Origin: Nageia nagi | Taxonomy: Eukaryota > Pinophyta | Direction: 5' to 3' | DNA: 64,000 nucleotides | Assembly: GCA_050084985.1 (NCBI GenBank) | Contig: JBITNC010000001.1 | Coordinates: forward strand, 196,664,001-196,728,000 | Part shown: piece after piece, positions 1 through 12,050 of the stretch | Numbering within the stretch: position 1 is the first letter of the stretch | Layout: the number at the start of each line of letters is the position of its first letter | Made by a program: the position numbers and the translations under genes | Notes under the pieces: generated by a model | The model's input: the letters and a program-made list of their open reading frames with translations, nothing else | Told to the model about the DNA's origin: nothing | The model's database searches: none

Positions 1-563
1 TGAAGCGTACCTAACACCAAAGGATGATGATATATTTGTTGAGTTGATTGTAAAAGAATCCTACTCTAGAAGCTACAACCTAAAATATTGTAAAAATAAT
101 CCTACTCTACAAGAGTGTCCTTTGCTTTCAAACCAAGTCAATTATTTGCACATAAGTATTTTGAATAGAGTATATATTACCAGTGTTAGAATAACTCATG
201 TAAGGAAGTACACAAACCATAGCCTTGAATGGTGGCATCAAGAGACACCTAAAGGATTGCCACCACCAAGACTAGATATGGGATCATGTATCTCCTTGAT
301 GTGGACTTACTATTAGATCCTTATTTATATAGATAATAATATGACCTAATCTTTAGGTTGGCATGTACCTACATAAATAGGTTTAGCCCACAATACATAA
401 AGATCTTCAAGACAACCATTAATATCATAACCATATTCAAAATAAACATTGACATTATAATCATATTCAAGATAAGCATTGATATCATTGCATTAAATAT
501 TCTAGGTGTGTATTAGTGTAAGAAAATTTATTTAAATGCATAAATAAGTTTTATGCGATAACA
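1..563 (-). repeat. Diverged LTR of the E3 family, cut by the window start
   Basis: This stretch aligns by eye with the right four-fifths of the E3 LTR (compare 20995-21701). Shared landmarks include the AAGGAAGYACACAAACCAYAG block near 202, the GGGATCATGT block near 281 and the TTATTTATATAGATAAT block near 322. It ends in ATAACA at 563, as the E3 LTR ends in GTTAACA. It is much more diverged and shorter than the E3 LTRs, so it is an older insertion. It is either a solo LTR or the right-hand LTR of an element lying upstream of the window. Beyond 563 the 4.4-kb array unit begins. Confidence 0.7.
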
Positions 564-3500
564 CCAACAAGAAAATATTCACATACAAATGTAAACCACA
601 TTTTGAGGCAACACAATAGATTCCTACTAACAAAGCAGCTATTGGAATCAGGTGACACATTAGATTTAAAGTGATTGTGATTTTTCTTGGTTAACTCTTT
701 ATGATATGGATAAAATTATGAAGGTAATAGTTTTTATTATTTTTATTTAATTTTATTATTTACTTTTTAATCTAATATTTTTTGGGGAAGTTTCAATGTA
801 GAACTATAACTAAAGAATCAACCATAGAGTGTACATAGGAAAGTATGATACTAATGGAGTTCAATTAACCTTTTAAGTACTCAATAATCACATAAGTGAA
901 AATTTTGAGCTCCTTGTAAATTATTAAGTATACATTTCTTATTATCCAAATGATTGAACTCCACTTACCATGAGTTAAGATGTTGATATAAGAGAAATAT
1001 TTAACTTGCCAACCCACCAATATTGAATATTAGTCATTGACCTTCTTATCCTCTTGGTCCTGGTCCTAGTCCTAATCCTTGTTGAGGTCATGGTTGTGGT
1101 TGTCATAAACTTTTTTTTTCTATTACCATGTCCTTGATTAGGCCTATTAATCATAGATTTTATGGGTTTGTTATAAAGAAATATTTTTCAGGTTGTAACC
1201 CTATTGTACATGCCTACAAAATTTTATTAAAGAAATCTTCTATTTATATTTCATTCTTAGTACTTAATGTTTTTCATGGTGCTTCTTATGTTTGGCATTA
1301 GAGTTTTATGAACTTTTTATTGATGTGTTGAGTTTAGTTTAATGAATTTTTATCTTTGATTACTTATGGCGAGTTATCAACATGGTTAGAATAACCATAT
1401 CAATGGGTACCAATGATAAATCCTATAAAATAAGATGTTAAAAGACTTATCTACCTATATATATTCTAATTATATTATATTATTTCCATGGGAGTAAATA
1501 TTACATCTCCTACATGTTCTCTTGATTTTGATGACCATATTCTATTGTGTTATATTCAATTAGACAACATATTTTCTACACTATGGTGTTCTACTTTATT
1601 TATTTCCTCAAATGTACTCATAGTCTATATGTTCATATAGTATAAAAGGAGACCAACAAATTACATGGCAATAAAAGTTCACAAAAAAATGTAAAATATG
1701 AATGACCATATTTCGTACAATAATATGGTCCAACCATTATAACTCTCATGAAGTCTTCAAATATGAATAAGATATCTAAAATATGTTCTACACAATGTGA
1801 CATCAAAAAATGATTCAAGAACTTACCTTTTCTCCAACAAATGATGCCTTCCTTAATGTTGGAGAGTTTTGGGTCTTTTCTCCATTTTTTGTAAAGGGGT
1901 TAGATAATTATTTTTTTTATGTTTTAGGTCTTGAGAGAACTAATAGTTTTCCAGCTTTAGCAACATTGGATAAGAATTTTGAGTACTTATTTTCTTGGTA
2001 GAAATCTTCTAAAACATCTTTTGAAATAGTGTAGGCCTATAGGAAAATTAAACCTATGTAAGCAAAGGAAATAAGAAACCTAAATGGTAACCTTAGGCTC
2101 TCAACCTATGAAAAACTTTGTGCTTCATCTTCCTAAAGCCTTCAACATCCTCTTCTTTGATTATAAACCTTTTGAGTTTGCCAACTACGAAGGATTTGTT
2201 CTTTGGTACTACTATAATATTTTTTATTTTCTATAAAATTCATATAATTGGGTATCAATGAAAGAGATTTATGGTGTTGTTCATCAATGCCTTAATTTTT
2301 AGGATGTTTTGAATCAAATATGGATACCAAATTTAGAAATAATATGATTCAAAGTGTAGAGTATATCTAGTAGTTATTATTATAATTTAACACATAAGAA
2401 AAGGTATTTGAAAAGGATATTCCTTGATATAAATAATTCAAAAAATGAAAATAGTGGAAAGAATATAAGAAATTACTATAGTTTGTATTTTGGGATAATG
2501 TATAAGAGCATAGGATTCTTAATTCTGATTGGTCATTTTTAAATCTTTTAATTTTTTTTGTATGGCTCTTGATCAACCCATCCATGGAAGAGTACATGTG
2601 AAAGGCTCAAGGCATTTTAGATGCCAAGGATTATTGGAAATGAAATGAAATTGAAAATATACCAATAAAGGTAAATTTTAAGAATTAACATTATGTAGAT
2701 TTTATGGCACATTTCATAGTCTAATATTCAATTAAGGGAAGTGAAATAACAGGGAAAGATCTTTGTATAATTCCTTGATTTTCAATTATTTTTTCTTTTT
2801 TTTTTCTTGGAAATACTAAAGCTTGTCCAATGCTATATAAGAATTCTATGTTAATGTAATATTATAGAAACTTGGCAAGAATGCAGGAGAAAAGAGGAAA
2901 AGGGAGAGAGAGTGGCTCATTTTTAAGCTTGGGGGCATATAGGGATGCATTCTTGTAGATGTCAGGAAGGATGGTAGAGAGGATGGGTGGGGTGGGGAGA
3001 TATAGGAAGGAACTAACCCAAGTAAAGACTCATGCTACTATAGAAATGCAAATTAATTTGTGATGGTTTGATCTAGTGGCATTGGGCATTAGAGGAATGG
3101 TTTGGGTGACTATATTTATCACAATCGAAAGGGTGGCTAAAAAGCATGCCTAACTAGCCATTATTGTGTTATATACCATAAAATGCATTTTGATATTACT
3201 TTTTCCATTATATTATATACAATTCATTATTTCCATGCCAATTGTGAGTGGTTCCTTCAGCTATCTTAGAACCACCTTTGGTATAGTATTTTTCAAAGAA
3301 AAAAAAAGGTCATTAGTTGGTATTCTAGTGATACATTTGGGAATCAATTATACTAGCTTAACTTCTACTTGCATGTATACTGTAAATACATTCTTGATTA
3401 TTTTATTATTTTGAATAATTCTAAAACATAGTTTGCAAGCTTTCACAATACCCATGTACATTTTGATAAAATGCATAATTGATATGGAGATTCACCTTAT

Positions 3501-3565
3501 TCTAGGATCAACAACTAGGAAGGGCTATTAGGCTGGCGATAAATATGATGCTAGTATGCATATGT
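564..3565 (+). repeat. 4.4-kb array unit, copy 1 (left part)
   Basis: This is non-coding repeat DNA shared with 28855-33640 and 60900-63800. Common landmarks, in order, are a block beginning CAAATGTAAACCA (near 586), a GGTCATGGTTGTGG block (near 1088), a TGGCATTAGAG motif resembling a copia primer site (1292-1302), a TATGGTCCAACCA block (near 1724), GATTCAAAGTGTAGA (near 2346) and GCATTTTAGATGC (near 2611). The right end carries the transporter fragment annotated separately. Copia element E1 interrupts it at 3566. No open gene is seen in 564-3000. Confidence 0.75.
3004..3420 (+). pseudogene. Cationic amino acid transporter (CAT/APC) fragment, copy a
   Basis: Translation from 3004 gives an N-terminal piece of a plant cationic amino acid transporter, a plasma-membrane or tonoplast permease of the APC superfamily. 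The visible order is an ELTQVK motif, then WFDLVALGIRGM (first membrane helix entry), ERVAKKHA, a hydrophobic helix, and SGSFSYLRTTFG, which matches the GGAFSYLRVTFG motif of the family. There are stops at the tryptophan before WFDL and after KKHA. The second glycine of the usual GIGGM is arginine. Only the first two to three of roughly fourteen helices are present. Family assignment rests on motif memory, not a search. Confidence 0.6.
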
Positions 3566-4081
3566 TGTTGGAATGTATAATGCATTATTGTAAAGGTTTT
3601 GTAATAATATTCTATGTAAGTTCACTAATACTTAAGGTTATTATTTGATACATTAAGTATTTAAGTGAATATGATAATGTAACTTGTCCTACACTCCATG
3701 TCATGAGCATTCCCCTTAGGTAAAAGGATATGCATGTTATGCTTTTGTACATTGGGTAAAAGTGTGATTCAAAGAGGGATTTTGGCCTATAAATAGAAGG
3801 ATCCCTCTTTGTTATCAACACATCAATTTTTTGAGTAAATTTATGCTATAGGATAGTGTTTAAGAGATGAGATTAGAAGAATTGTAAGAGATTTATATTT
3901 GTTAATGAAGTGAGATCTAGTTAGTGGATGTACTCCTAGTTGGAGGAACCACTTACATCTTGAGTTATCTTTGTGAGATTGCTTTGTGAGTTTGTTAGAT
4001 GTGAATTGTGAGCTTTCATGTGATCTTGGGATTTTAGAGTTTAGAGTTTAGAGTTGCTTATGTTATAGTTCAACTCTCTCA
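3566..4081 (+). repeat. E1 5' LTR
   Basis: The LTR starts TGTTGGAATG and ends CTCTCTCA, and pairs with 20180-20695 at the same length of 516 bp. A TATA box (TATAAATA, 3788-3795) lies in its middle, followed by a short transcribed region. The end carries three tandem copies of TTTAGAG near 4034-4053. Confidence 0.9.
3788..3795 (+). promoter_or_regulatory. TATA box of E1 5' LTR
   Basis: TATAAATA is conserved in the 3' LTR (20402-20409) and, reversed, in the LTRs of E2 (near 16148). It is the likely core promoter for element transcription. Confidence 0.55.
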
Positions 4082-4083
4082 TT

Positions 4084-4095
4084 TGGTATTAGAGC
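4084..4095 (+). other. E1 primer-binding site
   Basis: TGGTATTAGAGC two bases after the LTR differs at one base from TGGTATCAGAGC, the usual copia site complementary to initiator methionine tRNA. Confidence 0.85.
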
Positions 4096-4853
4096 TTCTT
4101 GGAGAATCCTCTTCACATCCTTGGTCTTGGGGCTCTTCATCTTCTACTTGGAGGTCCTAATTATTTATCCTTCACTCCCATTATGAGGTAAACGTGATTC
4201 ATGGTATAATCTTACTTCTCTTTATCTTGGATTACTAATGTATTTTGTGTTATGTTAGCCATTGTTTATGATAAAATTTGTTTCAAGTAACAATATATTT
4301 TGATACATATTTTTATACTAACATGTTTTATTGTTAGTTGCAATTTTTTAAAAAAAATTACTTATTAAATTGTATATCCAAAAAGGGGAGTTAGTATGCA
4401 AAAAAAAATTGTAATTTGTTTCATTTTTTTTAGAAATAATATGCAAAACAATTATATTATATGTTATAAATCTTAAAAAAAAAATAGGAAAGTTGCATCC
4501 CCTTTACAAAAGATACATATATATTTGAAAATAGGGGTATATTGTATTTTAAAAATATGTTATTCCTCCATAAAAACCTTATAACTTTATAATAGTTGGA
4601 AGGAGGCATGTACTATTATATTAAAACATCTATTTCTTTCAATTTTTTTAACCTTTGTATTGGGAAAAAAAATTTCAAAATAAAGGAGAGTTTGACTCAC
4701 TTGAATCGCATCCCTATCCCTCTTTGTCTCCTCTATGCACTCTTAGTTTTTAAGTGTTCTACCATGCTCTTCTACTTCCCAGTAAAAGCCACATGTTCTT
4801 AATGACAATCAACCTTTTCTCACTACTTGTAGCTCTATGCTTACATAGCTAGC

Positions 4854-5000
4854 AGCCATCAACCTCCTCCTTCATGCTAGCATGGTTGGTGGCCATCAAC
4901 CTCCTCCTTCATGTTTGCATGGTTGGTGGCCATCAACCTCCTCCTCCATGTTCGCATGGCTAGTGGCCATCAACCTCTTGTCTACTTTTTTTTTTAGGCC
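4854..5000 (+). repeat. 37-bp minisatellite in E1 leader
   Basis: Four units with a period of 37 bp start at 4854, 4891, 4928 and 4965. Each contains GCCATCAACCTC and a GCATGGTTGGTG-like tail. A further single GCCATCAACCTCCTC occurs near 5128. Confidence 0.7.
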
Positions 5001-5859
5001 CTCCATAGAGGTGTAAAAAAAAACCTCCAAAAATTAGTGTATGCCACTATGAGTGGAAAGTGCACTGTATTCCTTAGTAAAAGGTGAAATAATTGTTCAC
5101 TTTGTGCAAATCAATTAGTTTAGTAGCAGCCATCAACCTCCTCTTTGCATTTCTTTTGGGTCTCCTCCATCAAACCCTATACCTCCTTCTTTTTCTTTTT
5201 TTTTCATGCATAGCACCCCACTATCTTTACTATTTTGTTGATTATTGTTGCTCAATCTAGTTGTAAGATTTTTAAGCCTCCATGCACACTTTTTTTCTTC
5301 TTTAGTTGGTGAGCATTTAATATTTTATGATTACTTGTAAGCCACTTACACCTAGAAGCCAATATATACTCTCTTTTTTGGTGAGCATCTAATATTCTTT
5401 GCTTGCTTACCATTTTCAACTATTAAATGCACTTAGAAGCACTTATACTCCAAATTTAAAAGCATTTTCATGATGAGTATAATTACTTTACTCTAAAGTA
5501 AATAGCTAGACAAAATTCATCATTACTCTTCAATGCTCTCCTACTTTTTAGAAAAATGTGGTAAATATTAAAGTAATTCTTTAAGAGTATAATTTGATTT
5601 TTGTCTTGATAAATACTTCTAAGTATGGCTATTCAAAAATATAAGTATTAGTGTAAGCATGATAATTTTTTATTAAGGTAATTTTTTTACTTAAGTATCT
5701 ATTGACAATTTCTTGTTGCCTAAAAGCTTTATAAGCAAAAAGGGGGATGTGTGTTTTTGCAAAAATACTTTTAAGGATAAAGTATTAAGCTAAGCTAGGT
5801 ATGTTATCTTTAGGGGTACAACTTTAAGTAAAAAGGGGGAATTTGTGTGAAGTTTTTAC

Positions 5860-6180
5860 TTAAAGTTTAATGCATGTTGGTTGCTTAATTAAGTTAAATG
5901 GTTAGTACTTAATTTTTTTAAGGTAATGCATGCTTATAATTAGTACTTATGCGTAGTGCTTAATTTTTGTTTTTAAATATGCATGCTTATGCTTGGTGTT
6001 TAAATTTTTTAAATTAAAATAATGCATGTTTAGTACTTAAATATTTAAGTATACATGCTTAGAACTTAATTTGTTTTAGTTATGCATGCTTAGGACTTAA
6101 TCTTTTTTTTTTTACTTAGATTTTTTAAGTCAAATAATGCATGTTTATTACTTAAAAATCTTAAGTTATGATGCAAAGAA
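5860..6180 (+). repeat. Degenerate GCATGCTTAGTACTTAA repeats
   Basis: About seven imperfect units of 40-60 bp repeat an ATGCATGCTTA-plus-TACTTAA motif in AT-rich sequence. The reverse counterpart is at 13890-14060 in E2. Confidence 0.55.
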
Positions 6181-7013
6181 TAGTCTTATGCAAAATTAGG
6201 AATGATATAAAGATGTCTTTTAAGGGTTGGTAAACAAAATCCATTGGACTCTTAGGTTCCAAGTTATGAATGGATGAAGTTTTTATGCTCTTTACTTCAT
6301 GTTTTGCACTTTGATTTACTTACTTATGCAAATAAAAATGCAAACATTGATATGAGCAACCCTGTAAATAAACACATTTGCACATACATTCCACAACATG
6401 ACTTGTTTGAAGAGCCATGAGGTGACGACAGGTGGATTGGAGCCTTTAAGTTTGATGATCCAAATGGTGAAAAGTTTGTACTTCTCAATTGCCCCTAATT
6501 CCTTTGTTGTTTTAGACATAACTCTAATGGGTGGGCAGGCATGTGTGTAGTGATACCACATGTCTACATATCTATTTAGGTATTATCTTGATAAATTAGG
6601 AGGATAACTTAAAATCTAACCAAGATTAATAATTTGGTCTATCCAATAAATATCATAACCTTGGAAAATAATAGGTACTTCTCTTTATGAGAGTATAATA
6701 CTAACCAAGGTGAAATGGTTGATGATTGGTAGTACTTAAGCTCCTCTTGTATGAGCATCTGAGTGAAGGCCTAATTTTAGACTAGAAAATAAGCCCCAAC
6801 AATGTCACTCTACATCTACAATTTTTGAGATGAGAAATGTATTCGAGCACATGGATTATTATTTGAATTATAAAATATTTGCATTAATCAATCAAATAAA
6901 ACATGTCTTAGTTAATTAAATGTAACATGTATTACTTATATGGTTAAAATTAATATATAATATTATTTATTAAACCATATTCTTATTATTTTTTTCACAT
7001 TCTTGTGTAGCAA

Positions 7014-7904
7014 ATGAGAGACTTCTTTTTACCCAAACACATTATTGATGGTTCTAACTTTGGGATTTGGGAACCTTGGATGAGAGTTGAGTTGTAGGTA
7101 AGGAAGCTTTGGCAAATAGTAAATGAGAACCTTGTTTCTCCTATAGATGAGAAGGCACTTGAGACATACAACATAAAGAATAATTTGGTAACATCTTGAT
7201 CTTCCATGTAGTTTTAGATGATGTGCTCTTGATTATTTCTTCTTCAATCATGAAAAAAGAAGCATGGGATAAGCTTAAACAAATCTACCTTCATTCAAAG
7301 TTTTCAATAAGGTTTACCATTCTTCAAAAGTTGCTTTAATCTCATCAAGGGGAAGATGAAAATATTGCTATCTACTTGAACAAAATCATTGATCTAAGGA
7401 CCCAACATTTTGCTTGTGGTTGTAATTCAATAAATGATAAGTTCATAGTCTTATCATTCTTCAAATCCTTTCTTCAAAGTTTGAAAACTTTATGATGGTT
7501 ATGGAAATAAGACTTGATGATGATAAAGTCATCTTATCCCTTGAGAACCTTTCTAGGTTCCTTTTAAAGCATGAGGAAACCTTTAAAAAATAAGGTGTTG
7601 ATTTCTTCTCTTAAGGATAATAACATTGCTCTTGGAGCAAACAAAACTCCTTTCAAGAAGAAGTTCAACCATCAAAAGAAATCTTATCCTTCTTTCTCCA
7701 AAAAGTTTGATAAAAGAGGCAATAGCAACAATAGTAGCAGGAATAATTAAAAAAATAGGAACAACAATAACAACAATAGAAATAAGAATCATGACAACAA
7801 TAACCACTTCAAACAAAGAGATGGAAAAGGCAAAGTAAATAATCCATATCCTAAGGAAAATTTTGATGGTAATAGTAACTATTATAACATCCAAGGTCAT
7901 AACG
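7014..7904 (+). pseudogene. gag: E1 gag, 5' part (broken)
   Basis: The ATG at 7014 opens MRDFFLPKHIIDGSNFGIW, the copia Gag start that resembles the DGSNFxxW motif of the family. Further pieces are AWDKLKQIY and a DENIAIYLNKIIDLRTQ segment of the UBN2-type capsid region, and then an Asn/Lys/Ser-rich tail (7620-7850). Stops and frameshifts occur throughout, the first a few residues after the W-rich motif. The frame is then cut by the insertion of E2 and resumes at 16379. The product would be the particle-forming structural protein. Confidence 0.75.
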
Positions 7905-8403
7905 TGATAGATTTAATCTATAACATGAACAACTCTAAACTCTCAAGATCACATGAAAGCTCACAAATACTATCTAACAAACTCATAAAGCAATCTTACA
8001 ACATAACATAAGATGTAAGTGGTTCCTCCAACTAGGAGTACATCCACTAACTAGATCTTTACTTTAATCACAAATACAACTCTTTTACAATCCTCTTAAT
8101 TTCAACTCGTATGCTCTATCCTATACCATAACTTTACTCCACAATTAATATGTGATCACAAGAGTGAGCATTTTATTTATAAGTAAAAAAACCTCTTTAG
8201 ATCACTCTTTTATCTAATGTACAAAAGCATAACATGCACATCTTTTCACCCAAGGGGCATTCTCATGACATGGAGTGTAGGACAAGTTACATTATCATGG
8301 TCACTTAAATACTTAAGATATCAAATGATACCCTTAAGTATTAGTGAACTTATATAGAAGATTATTACAAAACCTTTACAATAATGCATTTTACATTCCA
8401 ACA
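7905..8403 (-). repeat. E2 3' LTR
   Basis: This is the reverse complement of the E1-type LTR. On the plus strand it starts TGATAGATTTAATC and ends ACATTCCAACA. It pairs with 15880-16378 at equal length. Confidence 0.88.
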
Positions 8404-8412
8404 CTCCTCTTT
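8404..8412 (-). other. E2 polypurine tract
   Basis: On the minus strand AAAGAGGAG abuts the 3' LTR, as AAAGGGGAG does in E1 (20171-20179). It primes plus-strand DNA synthesis. Confidence 0.75.
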
Positions 8413-9116
8413 AATGCAATATTAGGATTTAGCGAATAAGAAAGAAGGGAAAAAAAAAGTAAGAGAGTTCTCTTCCAAATAGATACAATAGAGATGAGAA
8501 CTTTTTACATATTTATGAAAGAAAAAAGATCTAGTTTGAGACTCACTACTTTGCCAAATAAATTCATTAACCATAACTAGTTTCAATGTACATGAAGTAA
8601 TCATCTAACTAGAAGTTATGAAGAATCTCCAAGAGCTTGCACATCAAAAATAATTAACCTACAATATTAAGAGAACCTACAAGTTATAAGTAGTTCAAAT
8701 AACAAGATCAGTTAGATATAACATATTGATATCAACAAGGATAGATGAATCATACAAGTGTCATCATGAACTGATCAATTGTACACTATAAGTCATCACA
8801 AATATGCCAAGTCAAAATTAATAGTCACTTATTATATATAAATATGTGTTTATTATCATTACAAAATAGAGCATGCACATATGAGTTCCTCATATATGTA
8901 TAACTGAATAGTGCCAAAAGACACATAAGAGTTTCTCACAAATGGATAATTGAATAGTGCTAGATTGGCCAATCTTTTTGCTCGAAAATTTATGCAATAA
9001 ATTATTTATGCAGAGCAAACTTACCATGAAGGTGTACAACAAATCAACACTATACAACACAAAATCCTTTTAGCAGTAAAGTTGTCATCACAAACATGAA
9101 TTCAACATAAAAATTC
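8413..9116 (-). other. E2 3' non-coding region
   Basis: No gene is seen. The stretch matches the E1 region 19470-20170 in reverse, for example 8440-8600 with 19960-20130, and lies between the end of RNase H and the polypurine tract. Confidence 0.6.
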
Positions 9117-10720
9117 AAACTTCACTCCCCTTTAAGGGTAACTTTACCAATATAATAGCATTCCTAAGCTTACATAACTAAGATTTCAAGAGGGGGTTAG
9201 TGAATAAATCAGTGGAGTTCAATATGGATGGAAAATACTTTAGATATATGATACCATCAAGAACCTTCTCCATGATAAAATATGCCTAGATTTCCACATA
9301 TTTTGTTCTCTGATGGAACATAGGATTCTTAGACATAAATATCATTGATTGATTATCTAAAAAAATTAGATATGAGCCACCTTAGTCATACCTAATTTCT
9401 TTTATAAGATGCCTTAACCAAATGGCTTCTTGGGTTGCAACATACATGGCATAATATTTAACTTCTATGGTGGAAAGAGAAATAATAAGTTGCTTCTTGG
9501 AAGTCCAAGTGATAGCACATGAACCAATGCTAAACACATACAATAAGGTTGATTTTCTATTATCTCTATCTCTCTCATAGTTAGAATCTCAGAATACAAA
9601 GAGAATAAATGATAGCAAATTAGAATACTTGATAGTAAGATCTTTAGTTCCTATAACATACCTCAAGATTTGCTTAACAACATTGAGATGCTTAACATAT
9701 TATTTTTGCATGAATTATACCATAAAATTCACTACAAAGGTAATATCTAGCTTGGATATAATCAAATACATAATATTACCAATTAATTAACTATAAGTGG
9801 TAGCATCAGCCAACTGAGAGTTGGAGCTCAAAGAAATAGTGATTATAGGAGAGACTAGGATTGCAGTAAATCTACATTCCTCCATTCAAAACTTATACAA
9901 TATATTTGATATATACTTATATTGATTGAGATAAATACAATCCTTGTATTGATACATTTGCATTCCAAGATAGTAGTGCAAAAGACCAAGATTAGTCATT
10001 TCAAATGCTACTTTAAGTTTGCATATGCACTCTTGAATGATTTCTTCATTGTTTCTAGTTATCTAAAGATCATACACATAAAGAAGAATCAAGACCATAT
10101 CTTTTTCTTGATTGAGAACATATATATTGGAGTTATAAAAATACTTGGAGAAACTAATGCCTACAAAGTACCTTAAAATCTTCCTATACTAGGCTTTAGG
10201 TGCTTGCTTAAGTTTATACAATGATTTCTTTAGCTTGCACATAAAGGACTCTTTACCTCCCATGATAAACCTTTCTAGTTGATTCATGAAGATTTCTATA
10301 TTTAAGTCACCATTGATAAATGCACTCTTGACATAAAGTTGAAAAAATTTCTATCCTTAAGCTCTAGAAAGAGTAAGGATAATCCTAATAGTAGGCATCT
10401 TTTCCATGGGAGCAAAAGTTTTCTCATAATCTACATCATATTTCTAAGCAAAACCTTTAGCTACTAACCTTACCTTGTATTTCTCAATATCTCTAACTAA
10501 ATTGAATTGATGTTATACATCCACTTATTGCTAATCATGTTCTTCTCATTAGGATAAGGAACTAATTTCTAAATTTTATTTTTTATATGTGTCTCATATT
10601 CCACTTTCATGGCTTCCATCAAGCACTAATGCTTAGAAGCTTCTTTTAAGGTTCAGGGCTCATGCTTGTTGTCAATCTTGGCAAATAAAGATTTATTCAA
10701 GGTCATGCTCTTTGTTACCC
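9117..10720 (-). pseudogene. pol: E2 reverse transcriptase and RNase H (broken)
   Basis: Read on the minus strand, this parallels E1 17877-19469. RT starts near 10710 with a MTLNKSLFAKIDNK-like segment, followed by the FDVKSAF-type palm region (near 10320). The catalytic YVDD box reads YVYD near 10085, losing a catalytic aspartate. The RNase H part (about 9200-9900) has the LSTIE.EY motif near 9455 and ends near 9117 in a LPLKGSEV tail. Several stops are present. The enzyme would copy element RNA into DNA inside virus-like particles. Confidence 0.75.
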
Positions 10721-10899
10721 TTTATGTTGGAAAACTTTTCTCCTGAGATGACTTATTTACATGAATATCTAACCAGCTAGGTGCAACCAAAGAGTCTTCT
10801 AGATCATCTACAACCTCATAAGAAATAAATTCTTTAGTAAGTTCATTAAACTTTACATCCCTTAAAATAAGCATTACTTTTTAGGATGGAGGGTAGAGT

Positions 10900-11727
10900 T
10901 TCTAACCTCTATGCTAACTATCATAACCCACATATGCATTTTTCATCTTTTTTATCTAACTTCTTACTTTTTTCAAAAATAATATAGGAGAATGCTTCAC
11001 AACCAAACACCATAAGGTGTGAAATGTTAGGTTTTATTCCTAACCATGCCTTAAAAATAGTTTTTCCCTAAATAACTTTTATGGGACACCTATTCATGGT
11101 ATAAATAGCAGTGCTCATAGCTTCACCCCATAAAAAACTAGGAAGATTACCCAACATGCATCTAGCCATTTCTATAATTATTCTATTTTTCCTTTCAACA
11201 ATATCATTCTACTGAGGAGTGTAAGGAATGATAAATTGCCTCTTGATTCTATACTTAGAATAATAGTCCTTGAACTTATTGCTATTATACTCTTCTCCAT
11301 TATATGATCTCAATATTTTGATTTTAATGTTAGTTTGATTTTCAACTAAGGCCTTAAAATCTTTAAAACTCTTAAAGGTTTGATCCTTGTGCTTAAGTAG
11401 ATACCCAAATGTCATCCTACTAAATTCATTAATGAAGGTCAAGATGTAAGATGCTCTTTCAAGCAACTTAGTCTAAAATGGATATATCAAATCTAAATGC
11501 ATCTTGCTAAGAATGCACTTCTCACATAGACCAATTGAATGAGAAATTAAAGGTAAACCTTCCATAAGCTCTTGGTCTTTCATGACTTGAATACTCTTGT
11601 GGTTAAGATGCCCTAAATTATGGTGCCAAAGATTGTCTCTAGAACACACACTAGAAGCAAGACACATCTTTGATGGAACTTGATCCATGATGTAGAGGTT
11701 ATCTTTTATTGATCCTTTAACCAACAT
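10900..11727 (-). pseudogene. pol: E2 integrase (broken)
   Basis: Open pieces at 11473-11727 and 11209-11466 give the pre-integrase zinc domain (LWHHNLGHLNHKS, then GLCEKCILSKMH) and the core (YILTFINEFSRMTFGYLL, RSYNGEEYNSNKFKDYY). The glutamate of the DDE core is visible in GEEY, while neighbouring aspartates are altered compared with the usual RSDNGGEY. The LHLDL-type first aspartate lies at the end of the first piece. A stop separates the two pieces. The protein would insert the DNA copy into the genome. Confidence 0.78.
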
Positions 11728-12050
11728 GGTAAGTCCTTACTTAATGTACTAGGATTAAGAATTGAACTTAAAAGAGTACCCTTTTCCAACAACTTGGATT
11801 ATGAAGTGAAAGTTCATCCTTAACTTAAGAACATAGAGAACATTATCAAGAACTTTCCCATGAATCAACACACTCCCAATTCCTTGGACTTCTAGGGTAG
11901 AGTTATCACATATGATAATCGTATCCTTTTTATACTTGTGAAAGTTCTCAAATTTTTCCTTTTTAAAGCATAGATGATTAGTGCAACCAGAATAAACAAG
12001 CTAATTAGATGAAAAAGAGCAAGACAAGGAGTAGAGTGTCACAGTAAAAC
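11728..12050 (-). pseudogene. pol: E2 protease region (broken)
   Basis: Minus-strand translation shows FENFHKYKKDTIIICDNSTLEVQGIGSV, the segment after the aspartic protease-like core of copia, and a VLYVLKLRMNF segment matching the usual LxNVLYVPxLxxNLLS. The catalytic D-S/T-G is not clear here. It parallels E1 16540-16800. Confidence 0.6.

Larger units (their letters stand above)
4096..7013 (+). other. E1 long untranslated leader (2.9 kb)
   Basis: No gene is seen between the primer site and the gag start. The stretch is AT-rich, with a pyrimidine-rich block (4700-5230) and many runs of T. Parts match the leader of E2 in reverse, for example 6400-6560 with 13440-13690, so the long leader belongs to the family and is not a chance insertion. 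Such a leader is unusual for copia, where gag normally starts within a few hundred bases of the LTR. Confidence 0.6.
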
